A stretch of 64,000 bases of DNA from Phoenix dactylifera (lineage: Eukaryota > Streptophyta > Magnoliopsida > Arecales > Arecaceae), in the NCBI RefSeq assembly GCF_009389715.1, contig NC_052399.1, positions 19,347,646 through 19,411,645 of the forward strand, given 5' to 3'. The notes beneath the pieces are model-generated. The model worked only from the letters and a program-made list of their open reading frames with translations. It did no database searches and had not been told where the DNA came from. Below, piece after piece: positions 49,800 to 59,876 of this stretch (the stretch's first letter is position 1; each line of letters starts with the position of its first letter). Both the position numbers and the translations under genes were made by a program.

Positions 49800-51010
49800 A
49801 GATTCATCGTGCATCACAATATTTATTTGCGACTTGGCAAGCCACCAATTTTATTATCTTAAAACTTAGTTCCGGATTAGTATCTCGAACGATGAAACCA
49901 ACATCAGCACGCCTATCTACCTTGTAAGAGCCATCAAAGTTCAGTTTAATCCAATTAGATTGAGGGGAAGATGAGCAAATAATGGAAAAGGATGATGGCA
50001 TAATGCTATACAAAAGATACATTAATTTCCCCGGTGACCAAGACTTCATTCATTTTTTCTAAATTAAGGAAAAGTTGCCATGTTCATCAAATAAATACCT
50101 ACACTCATAAAGGGGTTCACTACCTCATCTTGGAAATACTTCCTATTCTTTACATCCCATAATAGCCTTAAAATATAGACAATAAGTGTCTACATACGAC
50201 AAGCCTAGCTTATCATACTTCCAATGGCTTGGCGTCGTGGCTATCTGAGAGCTATTATTTAAGGAAGCTAATTCATGGCTCAAACCAAAAAAGAGCCGCA
50301 TAGCAATAGGGAGATGGCTTCTAAAGAACGTATGTTCCAAATCCTCACAAGCACCTGTGCATCAGCTACAATAGGATTGGCCTAAGCCTTTCCTACTTGG
50401 CAGAGCATTACATAGTAACTTGCCTCGACATCCAGATGCCAAATTCAATTCTGATCATTTTCAGTATTAGCTTTATTTGTGAGAAGTTATTTGGAGAGTT
50501 TGAACATTAACGTTACGCAAGACCAGATCACAACATTGCACGTCCTTCCATCTCGAGCCTACCCTAAAAATATCAATAATCTTGCAAGTCATCTCTACAG
50601 GGAAAAGTTGATGCACCTTAGTCACATCCTGGACACCTGAACTAGCAATCGAATAACTCACTTTCAGCTCATCCCCCACTATATCTATATATGTTCCATA
50701 TATATCATGGCACTTCTTGACAATGGATCGATCGGAGTACTACCAAACCATATGTGTCCCGAAGCAATGAGATGTTATGATCCCTAGAGCCACTTGCCCA
50801 CTGAAATTGATCTTTTATAGCACTATTGCAATGAAATATGTCTCGCTAAGTTCGTGAATATCATTGTAGAAGGATATAACTGCTCCAACTTCCATGGCAA
50901 AAAAACTATATTTCTCCGTAATTACAATGCTCCAAAGGTTTTCTTGCTGAACCACCACTTTAGCAGTTGGCTTGCTCGTAATTGCCAGAAGCTTGGGAAG
51001 TAACAAGGTG
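49800..51010 (-). mobile_element. LINE ORF2 3' portion, decayed
   Basis: In minus-strand order, the pieces follow the layout of a plant L1 ORF2. A segment with KLLAITSKPTAKVV and ENLWSIVITEKY (post-RT region) comes first, then a linker with DVTKVHQLFPVEMTCK. A zinc-binding region follows (NALPSRKGLG, CTGACEDLEHTFFRSH), and last the start of RNase H (WIKLNFDGSYKVDRRADVGF, IVRDTNPE). Stops and frame changes separate them. The fragment lies between two ATL family members. Confidence 0.75.
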
Positions 51011-51834
51011 GCCGCTGGGAGCGAGTCATATAAATATGTGGGTTTATATATATTTAATGTGGTTCGAATGAATGATCAGGTAGCAGTTGGTTACCAACAT
51101 CGATCAATGCACTCACTTTCCCAAAAATATCACTTTTACATTTGATAAATTATCTTAAGCAACTTTCATTGTTGGACATATGCAATCACTACTCTAATAA
51201 GGCAGCCATTGTGTTATGAATTTGAAATGATGTGCATGATCCAAATGATCATAATGCATCCCATCTAAAGAAAGATTTCTAGTGGTAAGAACGAGTTGCA
51301 AAACCCGACAGTCAGCCCTCCTCTTCTTACCGCCTGCTATTAAAAAAGTCTATGGGTAGAAAATTTGGCCTTTTACTTGATTGGCATTTAACAATTAACT
51401 CTTACATGTCCCTTGAATAAAATTTAGTCTTTTTTTATGCAAATTTATGTCTGTTTCTTAATGTAGTTGTTGTCATACATGAGCTAATTAAGAAGTGGAC
51501 ATGAAATTGCTATCAAAATAAAGAAAACCTAAAATGTAATTTCTAATTTACAAAGATTAAAATAAAATAACGGTCAATTTAAGCACCGGATCTCACGTTT
51601 CCGTGAACGAACTGGCATGGTGCAGCCTGTACAAACTAGGCTGAGCCGGCCGGTTTCAAAAGCTAATCCAACCGCCATAGATCTTGTCAAACCCGATCTC
51701 CGAACACTGCAGGCTACTATCGTCATTGCAATACAGTTCCAAGTCAACCGCTGAGGAAAGCTACACCCACAACTTTCTCTTACACTCGATGTTTAACAAA
51801 TACTAATTGTGGCGGTCTTCAAGAGATGAGGGCG

Positions 51835-51836
<2 letters not shown>

Positions 51837-51868
<32 letters not shown>
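51837..51868. repeat. (GA)n microsatellite in the ATL leader
   Basis: An uninterrupted GA run directly upstream of the chosen start codon at 51873. The in-frame Met at 51807 would translate it as an Arg-Glu repeat, which argues for the downstream start. Confidence 0.95.
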
Positions 51869-51871
<3 letters not shown>

Positions 51872-51872
51872 A

Positions 51873-52397
51873 ATGGCCGCCACCACCACCATGACCACGG
51901 ACTCAGAGAGTTCCCCGGCGCAACATGCGAAACTTGGCATAGTGGCTGCGGAGGTCGCGATCTTCACCATCGCCACCTACGCCGTCTCTACTGTCGTCAT
52001 CATTTTCTGTGTCAATATCTGGGACCGACTTTGGGGCCGGCGCCGTGTCCTCCACACCCCACCCGCGAGCAGGCCTACCGAGGCCCTCAGAACCGGGCTG
52101 CGGCCATCCGCCATCTCTGCCCTGCCGACTTTCGCCTACCGGAGAGTCGGGGATGGCAGTGGAAGCGAAAATACCGGCACTTCGGAACAGAGAACCGTCT
52201 GTATGAGTCTGGTGGAGGAAGGGGAGATGGTGAGGCTGCTGCCCAACTGTAGACATGTCTTCCATGTCGATTGTGTCGACGTATGGTTTCGCTCCCACTC
52301 GACGTGTCCCCACTGTCATTCCAGTGTCGAGGCACAAGAAATGGTCCGGAAGGTGGAGTTTGGCGAGGCGTCGGCGCCACTGCCCCCATCGGTGTAA
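51873..52397 (+). CDS. ATL-like RING-H2 membrane protein with a variant RING
   Basis: Intronless ORF of 174 residues, as usual for ATL E3 ligases. It has a transmembrane segment at about residues 21-48, a GLD-like motif (GLRPSAISALPTFAY, about 75-89) and a RING-H2 domain at about 107-148. Spacing follows the ATL rule exactly: C110, C126, H128, H131, C134, C145, C148, with the conserved Pro after C145. The first zinc ligand is replaced by R107. A protein of this kind would normally pass ubiquitin to membrane-associated targets. With one ligand of the first zinc site lost, activity is doubtful, though a variant fold cannot be excluded. The start at 51873 is chosen over 51807 because the longer form reads through the GA microsatellite. 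It is the only full-length member of a local family. Confidence 0.8.
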   Translation: MAATTTMTTDSESSPAQHAKLGIVAAEVAIFTIATYAVSTVVIIFCVNIWDRLWGRRRVLHTPPASRPTEALRTGLRPSAISALPTFAYRRVGDGSGSENTGTSEQRTVCMSLVEEGEMVRLLPNCRHVFHVDCVDVWFRSHSTCPHCHSSVEAQEMVRKVEFGEASAPLPPSV

Positions 52398-52499
52398 AAT
52401 TTGGTGGTGGCGCCTCCTCCCTCCATCGCGTTTTCTCTAGTTTTTTCCTCCAAAAATAACCGGTGGGAGAGCCGCCTGTCCAAATTTAAACTCGAAATC

Positions 52500-53554
52500 T
52501 CTCTCCATCACAAGCACTGGGGAGGGAGGTGCCAACCAGCTGACCGAAGCCTCATTAGCAGTTTGGTGGCGGTGCCTCTTTGATTTGGCGGAGGAAGGTA
52601 TTTTGGGATTGAAGATCTGGAGTGTAAATATCTATTATTTTCTTGATTAGTTCTCTGGTTGTATGAGGTGATATATGTATGTGATTGAAATGGAAAGATT
52701 AAACCATTGTAGAAGAATATTTGTGATGATTGAAATTTCGTAAAATTGTTCAATCTCTGTAGCCACTCTCGTCGTAGTTTGGTTGGTGATACGATCATTG
52801 GGGAGGAGTGGAAAGTTTTAATCGGTTTCGGTGGCGAGGGTTGTGTGACTTTATTTACCACCTCTTGGTGTCTGGTGTGAGCTTAGCTCGATAAATTAAA
52901 TTGGAAAACTTGACAACCTTTGGGAACATATAACAAGGCTTTAGCTGGTACATTTAGGTAGTTTATCTTTCAAGGGTTGACTATCACGGATTATTGATGC
53001 TAATTAAATGAGGTTTTAAGAAGGATGCGGAGCCAACAACAAGTGGTTGGGGTCCCTTGCCCCGAGTTTGCAGAGTAAGCATGATGAACCAAATTTGAAT
53101 CTGTAAAGCGGAAGCAATCAATTAAATAACGGAAAAGCCGAGGTAAATTAGTTCAATAAAAATTGATGACTATTACGATTTACAAAAAAAAGGTCTTGTT
53201 CATATAACCAAAAAAAATATATCTCACATCTCTCTTGTTATTTTAATTATTGGATTTTCATCTTTGCTCTTGCACCGCGGTTTTCTCATATTATCTGACA
53301 CCTTTCAAGAGGCAATTTAGACAGCTTGAACTTAGATTTATTCATTGATATAATTTGTGAAGAGTAGCTGAGTACCTGCAGTTTTCCAAAACTCTTTGCT
53401 TTAAATTCTGATCTTGTTATAATTCTATATATCCTCCTTGTTGATGCAGTACATGAATAACGCTTACCAATCATCACATACAATAACTTAAATTTTTCCA
53501 TTTGTGAAGTGTTTTATTTATATTTTTTTATGAATTTTATTAATTTGGTAATGG

Positions 53555-53608
<54 letters not shown>

Positions 53609-54050
53609 CCGGGTCTTCACACGTTACTCCCAAACCTCCCAAGCTCCTGTTCAACCAGCAAGAAAACTTTCGCTGTATGCTAATTGTTTTGCTGCTGATA
53701 TTGCTATACTATATGCTCCCCATAATGATGCATATAGCTGGAGCCTGCGTGAGTTCAACATAGGAAGTAGCCACCAACTCTTTACACATGAAAACCAAGT
53801 CTGCTACTTGCCTACTTACATACCTTATTAATTTTAAATGACGGTCATAGTGTTAAAAAAAAAAAAAAGACTAGTTGTTTTTCGAGGGGAAGGAAAAGAA
53901 AAAGGACTGGCCGGTGTTAAGTTTTTCAAACATTTTTTTATATGATTGTTGTCCAGTTAGTTTTCTTCTCCCTCACTTTAATGGAAATGCAGGGGTGCCA
54001 TCCAGCTGACCCGAGTCTCGTTGGCGGTTCGGTGTCCCCTTATCGGGTAA
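52500..54050. other. Region downstream of the ATL-like gene
   Basis: The 3' flank segment near 52524-52580 (GGTGCCAACCAGCTGACC, then CTCATTAGCAGTTTGGTG) recurs near 53994-54045 (GGTGCCATCCAGCTGACCCG, then CTCGTTGGCGGTTCGGTG). The latter is therefore probably the 3' remnant of another duplicated copy. No separate gene was recognised in between. Confidence 0.5.
53557..53605. repeat. (TA)n microsatellite, about 49 bp
   Basis: An uninterrupted alternating TA run. Confidence 0.97.
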
Positions 54051-54461
54051 CATTTATATAATTATAACTCGAAAACCTGATACGAACTACGAGTTAAGTT
54101 ATGTTGCCCAATATTCACCCGACTTTCATCTCAGATTTCATCCGGCAAATTTCTGTGGGCGCTACAAACAAAAGCAAATTAAAATAGCACAAGTACAGAG
54201 ATGATACGGACAAATCGAGGCAAGAAATTTTTAATCATTGAAGCAAAATAAAAAAAAACACAGGTACAGAGATGATACGGACAGATGGAGGCATGATTCC
54301 AATTTTCTTTTAAAAACGAAATATTCGATTCAGGTCAACTCTCGAAGGAAGTTACGTCCCCATTACGTGTAATCTGAATTGGCCAACCCGAAGCCTGATA
54401 AGATAGCTCCTGCGGAAGGGGAAGAAGAGAGAGAGCGTCCCAGCCCAACGGAGCCGCCACC

Positions 54462-54704
54462 ATGTCTACCAGCTCATGGGTTTTCAGGAAACAAAGAGGC
54501 TGCGACGATGACACGTCTTGTAAACTTGTGGGCGTGGCCGTCATACTGGGCATCACCTTCATCTTCTGTGTCCTTCTGGTGCTCTGCGGCCGACGCCGCC
54601 ACCGTATCGCTGCAGCTGCCGCACCGGACGACCAGACCACCAACAACGAGCTCAGTGCATCCACCTTCGTCTGCCAAAAACTCATAAACCAAAGCGACAG
54701 GTAG
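54462..54704 (+). pseudogene. ATL-like N-terminal fragment without RING
   Basis: The 80-codon frame starts MSTSSWVF and carries one hydrophobic segment (KLVGVAVILGITFIFCVLL region) followed by a basic RRRHR stop-transfer. The start and layout match the fragment at 57686, which begins MSTSSWIF. No RING motif follows within the next kilobase. It is either a truncated copy or a small membrane protein; the former is more likely given the family around it. Confidence 0.55.
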
Positions 54705-56700
54705 AGCCTGCCACCCCCAACCGGTGCAGTTCCCGCGGTGATGGCGCCCCTTAACGCTGTAGTGCTGGGGGTGGAGACCTTATCGGGCTTGGGAGGGGAG
54801 TCAGATCATTTCGGAGAACACTAAAGTAGGGACGACGGACAGAGAGGGGAATTGAAGATTTTAACGACAAACTGTTTTTCCCCATTCTTTTTTTTCCTAT
54901 TTTACCAGTTATCCTCGTGGGAATGGATGCATCATGTATTTTACTCATAGACTTGCATAAATGAATCTATTTGTTTTTATGTATGTATGGCCTAAATTAC
55001 TTGCAAGATGTGTTCTCATGATTTTGGTAGGTGATGGGTTAGTAAGAAAGGAATGGAAATTTTTTCAAGGTTGGTTTGGTTGGGATAAGGAAAAACAAAT
55101 GCCGTGTTCGATTACCATGTTGAATACAAAAATAATGGATAAGATAAAATAATGGTGGATCCTACACTTATATTTTACTAAGAGAGAAAGTAAAATAAAT
55201 AATACTAAAAGGGTTATACTTTTTTTCTCTCACATCAGATTACCAAATGGAGCTAATCTGAAATTGTCATTGCTTGTTGTAAATAATTCTACTTTTTTTG
55301 TTGAAGCTGATGCAGTTATACCATCAGAATTTTTACAAGATACCAATTTATATTAGAAAATATAATACACGGTAGCTTAAAATACAATTATGCTAAACTC
55401 AAATTCCTAATTTTGTATCTAATGATTTAATTTTTTTCCAAATTAATCTATTAGCAGTATGGTTGTGTTTAAATATATTTACTTAATAATAAATCAAAAA
55501 ATACATGGATGGTAGCTTATATTGGTTATTTTCATATACGTAGGTCATAAATGGCCAAAAATAAATTAAAAAAATTATTGATTGAATTGTTTATTCAAAA
55601 ACATGGTTGGAAATTTGACAATATTTTCATGCAAGATTACCTACAACCGAATATATAGTAATATTTTTTACTGTTAATTTTTGAAAAAAAATTTCCACCA
55701 ACCAAATATCGTAAAATTTATTTCTTCTGCAATTATATTCTCAGATAAATAATTTTCAAGAATCGCCAAATTATTTCACAATCTAATATATCTTAATGAA
55801 ACAAATCTTAAATTTATTGAAGGCAGCATGTGACTTTGTTTACTTTATTATCACAAACATTATGACGGTCCATTTGTTTGTGATTATTTTGGTAGGGGAA
55901 GGGTTAGTTTCAATGGAAGGGAAGTTGCTTAAACTTAATGAAGATAGCCAGCGACTTTGTTGACTTTATTATAACAAAACTTGTGATGGCCCATTTGCTC
56001 AATAAATTTGTTTAGCATGATTTCACATGCACTGACTTGAATTGGAATCATTTGGTAGGCCGTCCATTTCAAAGCTTTCCGGGGCTGACTACGGATGCCA
56101 CGTTAGCCGGATTCATTTCTTGACACAATCTCTGAGTTGGGGTTCTCTCTCTTAAGTGTCTTTAGAGCGAGAGTCCAGCGAAAGGTTTTTCCCTTGTTTG
56201 GCCGTCGTCCTTCTTGGCCGGGTGCCACCCCTATTATCCATGCTCCGGTCATCTTGGCCTAGTTTTGGGACTGTTTGCAGCCGTTTACAGGCGTTCCGGC
56301 TGGCTGCCCAGTTTTTTCAGCCGCCAAGACCATGCACAGGTTGAAGAGTGCTCTGCCACTTAGCCGGTCCGTCAATCTCCATATCTGATCTCGCTTCTTC
56401 ATCCTTGTTTGATTTCAGTTGGCCATGATCTCTCCCAGCTGGAGTTTGGCCGATATCCACGTAGCCCCAGAGCAGCGAGCCAAGGGAGCGCTCCAAAATG
56501 GCGCTTGAGGAAGGGTGAGCGGGGACCCAAGATTCCGTGCTTCAGTTTGTGGCTGTGGTTCTGGTCCACCAGCTCAATGGTAGATCATTCTAATGAGAAC
56601 CCACCACGTCAGCTAAGATCTGAAGTTAATAAAATAATAAAAAATAAATCAAACAAATCCTATTGGCCCCGATAGACGAACACCTCGTCGGGGGTAGCAA
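54705..56700. other. AT-rich DNA with an old 120-bp duplication
   Basis: Text near 55820-55885 (GAAGGCAGCATGTGACTTTG, TTTATTAT, then CATTTGTTTG) recurs near 55939-56002 (GAAGATAGCCAGCGACTTTG, TTTATTAT, CATTTGCTC). A 25-bp block (ATAGACGAACACCTCGTCGG plus GGGTAGC or AGGCAGC) is doubled at 56671 and 56718, next to the F-box pseudogene. Confidence 0.5.
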
Positions 56701-56739
56701 AACCTATTGCCCTCAATAGACGAACACCTCGTCGGAGGC

Positions 56740-57110
56740 AGCCACCTGACGACAGCTAGCTGATGGAAGAGCGAGAGGCTGTGGCGGAGGCCGGTGATGG
56801 GCGGGACCAGGGCCCACATGGTGGAGGAGGGGTCGAAGAGAGCGAGGCAGTAGAGCTGGGTGAGGGTGGCGTACGTGGTTCTTGGTGGCGAGCGGGGGTA
56901 GCGCGGGCTCGGCCTTGAGCGAGGAAGACGATGGGGTTGGCGAGGTCGGTGGATTTGCCGAGGAGGTGGAAGGGGGACGACTCCACCTCCTGCTTCCAGA
57001 GCTTGCAGACGGAGCGGGCCGGGGGAACGGCGTCATGCAGGACAAGGAGTCTGCAAATTACAAGAATTTTGATATACGAGGAGCTTAGTAGTAGATCATA
57101 TTCTACAGTT
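56740..57110 (-). pseudogene. F-box/kelch pseudogene, KISS ME DEADLY-like
   Basis: The minus strand reads RSVCKLWKQEVESSPFH and LANPIVFLAQ, then in another frame AEPALPP, and in a third YATLTQLYCLALFD and ALVPPITGLRHSLSLFHQLAVV. These are consecutive conserved blocks of KMD-type F-box/kelch proteins, which target type-B ARRs and PAL for degradation. The F-box start and the later kelch repeats are missing, and at least two frame changes are present. The high GC content differs from the surroundings. Its lack of introns does not tell a processed copy from a fragment, as KMD genes are intronless. Confidence 0.7.
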
Positions 57111-57685
57111 CGAGTCATCGACGTAGAATCTCCATCGTTCAATATGTATTTGATCGGATTTGCATGGAGGTAGACTCGATGAAAGTCTTATCTCCCTGCG
57201 CGCGCGCGCAAGTTCATATAGTTTATAAAAATATACTTATAAAAAATATAGAGATAAGCTTTAAACTTTTTAATTAATGTCGACGCATCGAAACTTGATC
57301 TCGTCAGTTCGCAGCGAGGTATGATAAACAATCTTTTTCTGATTGAAAACAAATGTTTATCAGGTGACGGGGTATCGCTTATACATCTAAAACTTCACAA
57401 ACTACTGGCTCAGTCGGCCGTGCTTTTCTTTTCTACAAAAAGAAGTCAGCCGTATTGAGGTGATCGTTACCCAACCAAAGAGCAAATTCCATCACCCAAT
57501 GTTCTACAGGACGCTAGAGTCAATACCGTACAAGCCAAGCCAATCTGTGGGAAAGCGAAGGCCAAAGGCTCAACCACATTACAATGCGGCTATGTCCGCT
57601 AAACCTAATTCTGACAGTGAGGTGACTAGAGGAAAGAGAGACACAGAGAGTCCCTCCACCAACATCCATTGTCAAGGCCGCTACC

Positions 57686-58449
57686 ATGTCCACTAGCTCA
57701 TGGATCTTCCTGTCCCGAGATTCAAACAACGACAATATAGGAGCTAAGCTCGTGGTCTTGGCTCTCTCCTTCGCTGCCTCTCTTATCATATTCTTCGGTC
57801 GACACCTACTCCGTGGCTGGCGCCACCACCGGTGCATAACCACAGCATCTACATCCTCACCTACCAAAAAGTTGCCCAATGGGACGCTATATGGAGCAGA
57901 TCGATCGTACTAGCTCAAGATCTAAAAAAAAATCAAACAAAAAACAAAAAAAATATTAAAAAAATAATTAAAAAATATTTTATTACAAATTGACCGTATA
58001 AAATAATTTTTGTTGGATGGAATGTTCGATTCGTACTCAAATAAAAGATAAAATTTGATAACCACTAAATGATAAAAATAACTATTTAAAAAAAATAATT
58101 AAGTGGAATAGAAGTAGAATTGAAATCCTAAAATTATTAAAACTAATAACTAAATAAACAAAAATCCTCAAAACTCGGAAGAGAGAAATGTACGGCTTTT
58201 GTCCAAATGTAATAAACACCAATTTCATGTCGAGTGTATCGACATGTGGTTGTACTCCCACTCGACTTGCCTTTGGGCCGGCCTGACATCGTCGATTCAC
58301 CAAAAGTGGTCAAGAAAGTGGAGCTCGGTGAGGTGTCGGCCCCACCGAAATTGCAGGTTAAGCTCAGCAGGTGGTGGGTTCAAGGGGACAAATTGCCAGG
58401 GTCACCCCAGATGGCAGCTGGGATCTTCGTTCCAGAGAACGTCATGTAG
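57686..58449 (+). pseudogene. ATL-like RING-H2 pseudogene split by a repeat
   Basis: The first part (57686-57904) starts MSTSSWIFLSRD and has a hydrophobic segment (LVVLALSFAASLIIFFG). The second part (about 58179-58400) reads NVRLLSKCNKHQFHVECIDM and WLYSHSTC, the second half of a RING-H2 domain. It then continues in another frame as VVKKVELGEVSAPP, matching MVRKVEFGEASAPL of the 51.9-kb gene. The last RING Cys is not kept in frame. About 270 bp of a dispersed repeat separates the two parts. Confidence 0.75.
57905..58178. repeat. Dispersed repeat, copy 2, inside the ATL pseudogene
   Basis: A/T-rich insert matching 35095-35470 in a series of ordered words (AGATCTA, AAACAAAAAACA, AAAATATTTTAT, TACTCAAAT, TTGATAAC, ATTAAAACTAAT). 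It interrupts the RING-H2 pseudogene between its membrane segment and the RING. Confidence 0.6.
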
Positions 58450-58639
58450 AAAAATGATTGAACAGTTGAAAAATTACCAAGGATGCTATTGAAGATTTAG
58501 TGGGACATTGGTATACCACTTCCATTGTCCTAATTGTTTTTTTGCTTCCCTTGTTTCTGTTGATGCATACGTAAAACTTATGCATAAATGTTTTTGTGTG
58601 CATATTAAAATCATAAGAAAACATGGAGAATTAGCCGTT

Positions 58640-59680
58640 GGAGAGGGAATAAGCGCATGTGCTACGATGGGCCTTGCCGCTAGAATCCGTACTAAGGTCG
58701 GACACCATCCGAACTACAATGAGATCGGCTGGAACCAACGTAAAGGCATATCGGCTGAGAGCTGAGGAGTAGCTTTAAGACACCAATGGACCAACATTGC
58801 TTCTTTGGAAGGTGAGCATGACCTGTAAGCAAGGTCCGCCGTACCGGTACCGGTCGGCATACCGGTGGCCGGCCGGACCGGTACCGGGTAGTTTCAAAAA
58901 CCACAGCGTCTTTCAAAAACCACAGCGCGAGGCGCTGTGGTTCTAAAAAAAAAAAATCGTACCGGTGCGAACCGGCCGGTTCGCATCGGTACGAGGCCAA
59001 ACCGGCCGGTACGGGCTCCGAACCGGCCGGTTCGGCTAAAAAACCGGAAAATACCGATTTTTTTGTGGTTCCGGTACCGGTCTAGGACCGGACCGATACG
59101 GCATTCAATGCCTGTAAGGAAGTCCGCTTGCCAGAAGGTTTCAGTAGGGGATCCTCTAATGCTTAAATTAGTGAAAATCTAGAGCGATAAGGGAAAAAGA
59201 GAGTGTGTGAGAATGGAAAAGTGCTCAAGAGTGGCTACCTAGGGGTTCTTTGGTCACCCCTATACATAGACTGAGATGAGTATCTGTATTTTATTCATCA
59301 AGAGACACAATAATTAAATAGTGATAATTGGCCTCATTTACCTAATGCATGGTAACGACTCTTCGCGATACATCCACAATATTAATTATGCTGATTGTGT
59401 ATTTATAGCCAAATTGGATCAACTGTTGTTGAGACCATAATTGTAACTCCTTCAATGATCCTTGGCGTTACTCCATGGCTGAACTGACCAACAGAACACT
59501 TCGGCCAATACTGAAATTATTTACCTTGATCAAGGTCTAAGTCAGGTAGATTGGATTACTCCGAAATCGAGACAGCCAATATTCTCCCCATCAATAGAAA
59601 TAATGTCAAGTTAAGCATTATTTTCCCCTGCATATCAACTTCTTTTGGACAAGATAATGGTTAGGTCCAGATCATTAAGT
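58640..59680 (+). mobile_element. LTR-like fragment hosting a hAT-like insertion
   Basis: Contains TCCTCTAATGCTTAAATTAG, matching the LTR-like block at 28.3 kb, and downstream text in the style of gypsy LTRs. A 281-bp DNA element sits inside it at 58830-59110. Boundaries are estimates; no coding domains or partner LTR were seen. Confidence 0.4.
58822..59118. mobile_element. hAT-like foldback element with perfect 8-bp TSD
   Basis: The element (58830-59110, 281 bp) starts CAAGGTCCGCCGTACCGG and ends CGGCATTCAATG, so it has hAT-style CA...TG ends. It is flanked on both sides by CCTGTAAG (58822-58829 and 59111-59118). The interior is GC-rich, dominated by CCGGTACCGG-type words running inward from both ends. 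The centre holds the hairpin AACCACAGCGC/GCGCTGTGGTT (58917-58941). It has no coding capacity. The 8-bp duplication fits the hAT superfamily. Confidence 0.88.
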
Positions 59681-59876
59681 TAAAAAAATGGGGGCGTGGG
59701 TTAATTTTAAATTGCAAGTGGACTTGCCATGGTTCCTTTTGCTATTGGGATTACGGGGAGTGGAAAGTGCCAGAGCGCACGCGACGTTGTTTATTTTATT
59801 ACCTTTAATTTTGCAATGGCCTCACCTTGTTTGGCGTGGGATGTTTTTGGAGAGTTTGTCCTTTTCGGCTTTCCGC
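59200..59876. other. Flank between the hAT-like and Mutator-like elements
   Basis: Mostly the tail of the LTR-like fragment, then ordinary DNA. No gene was recognised. Confidence 0.4.
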
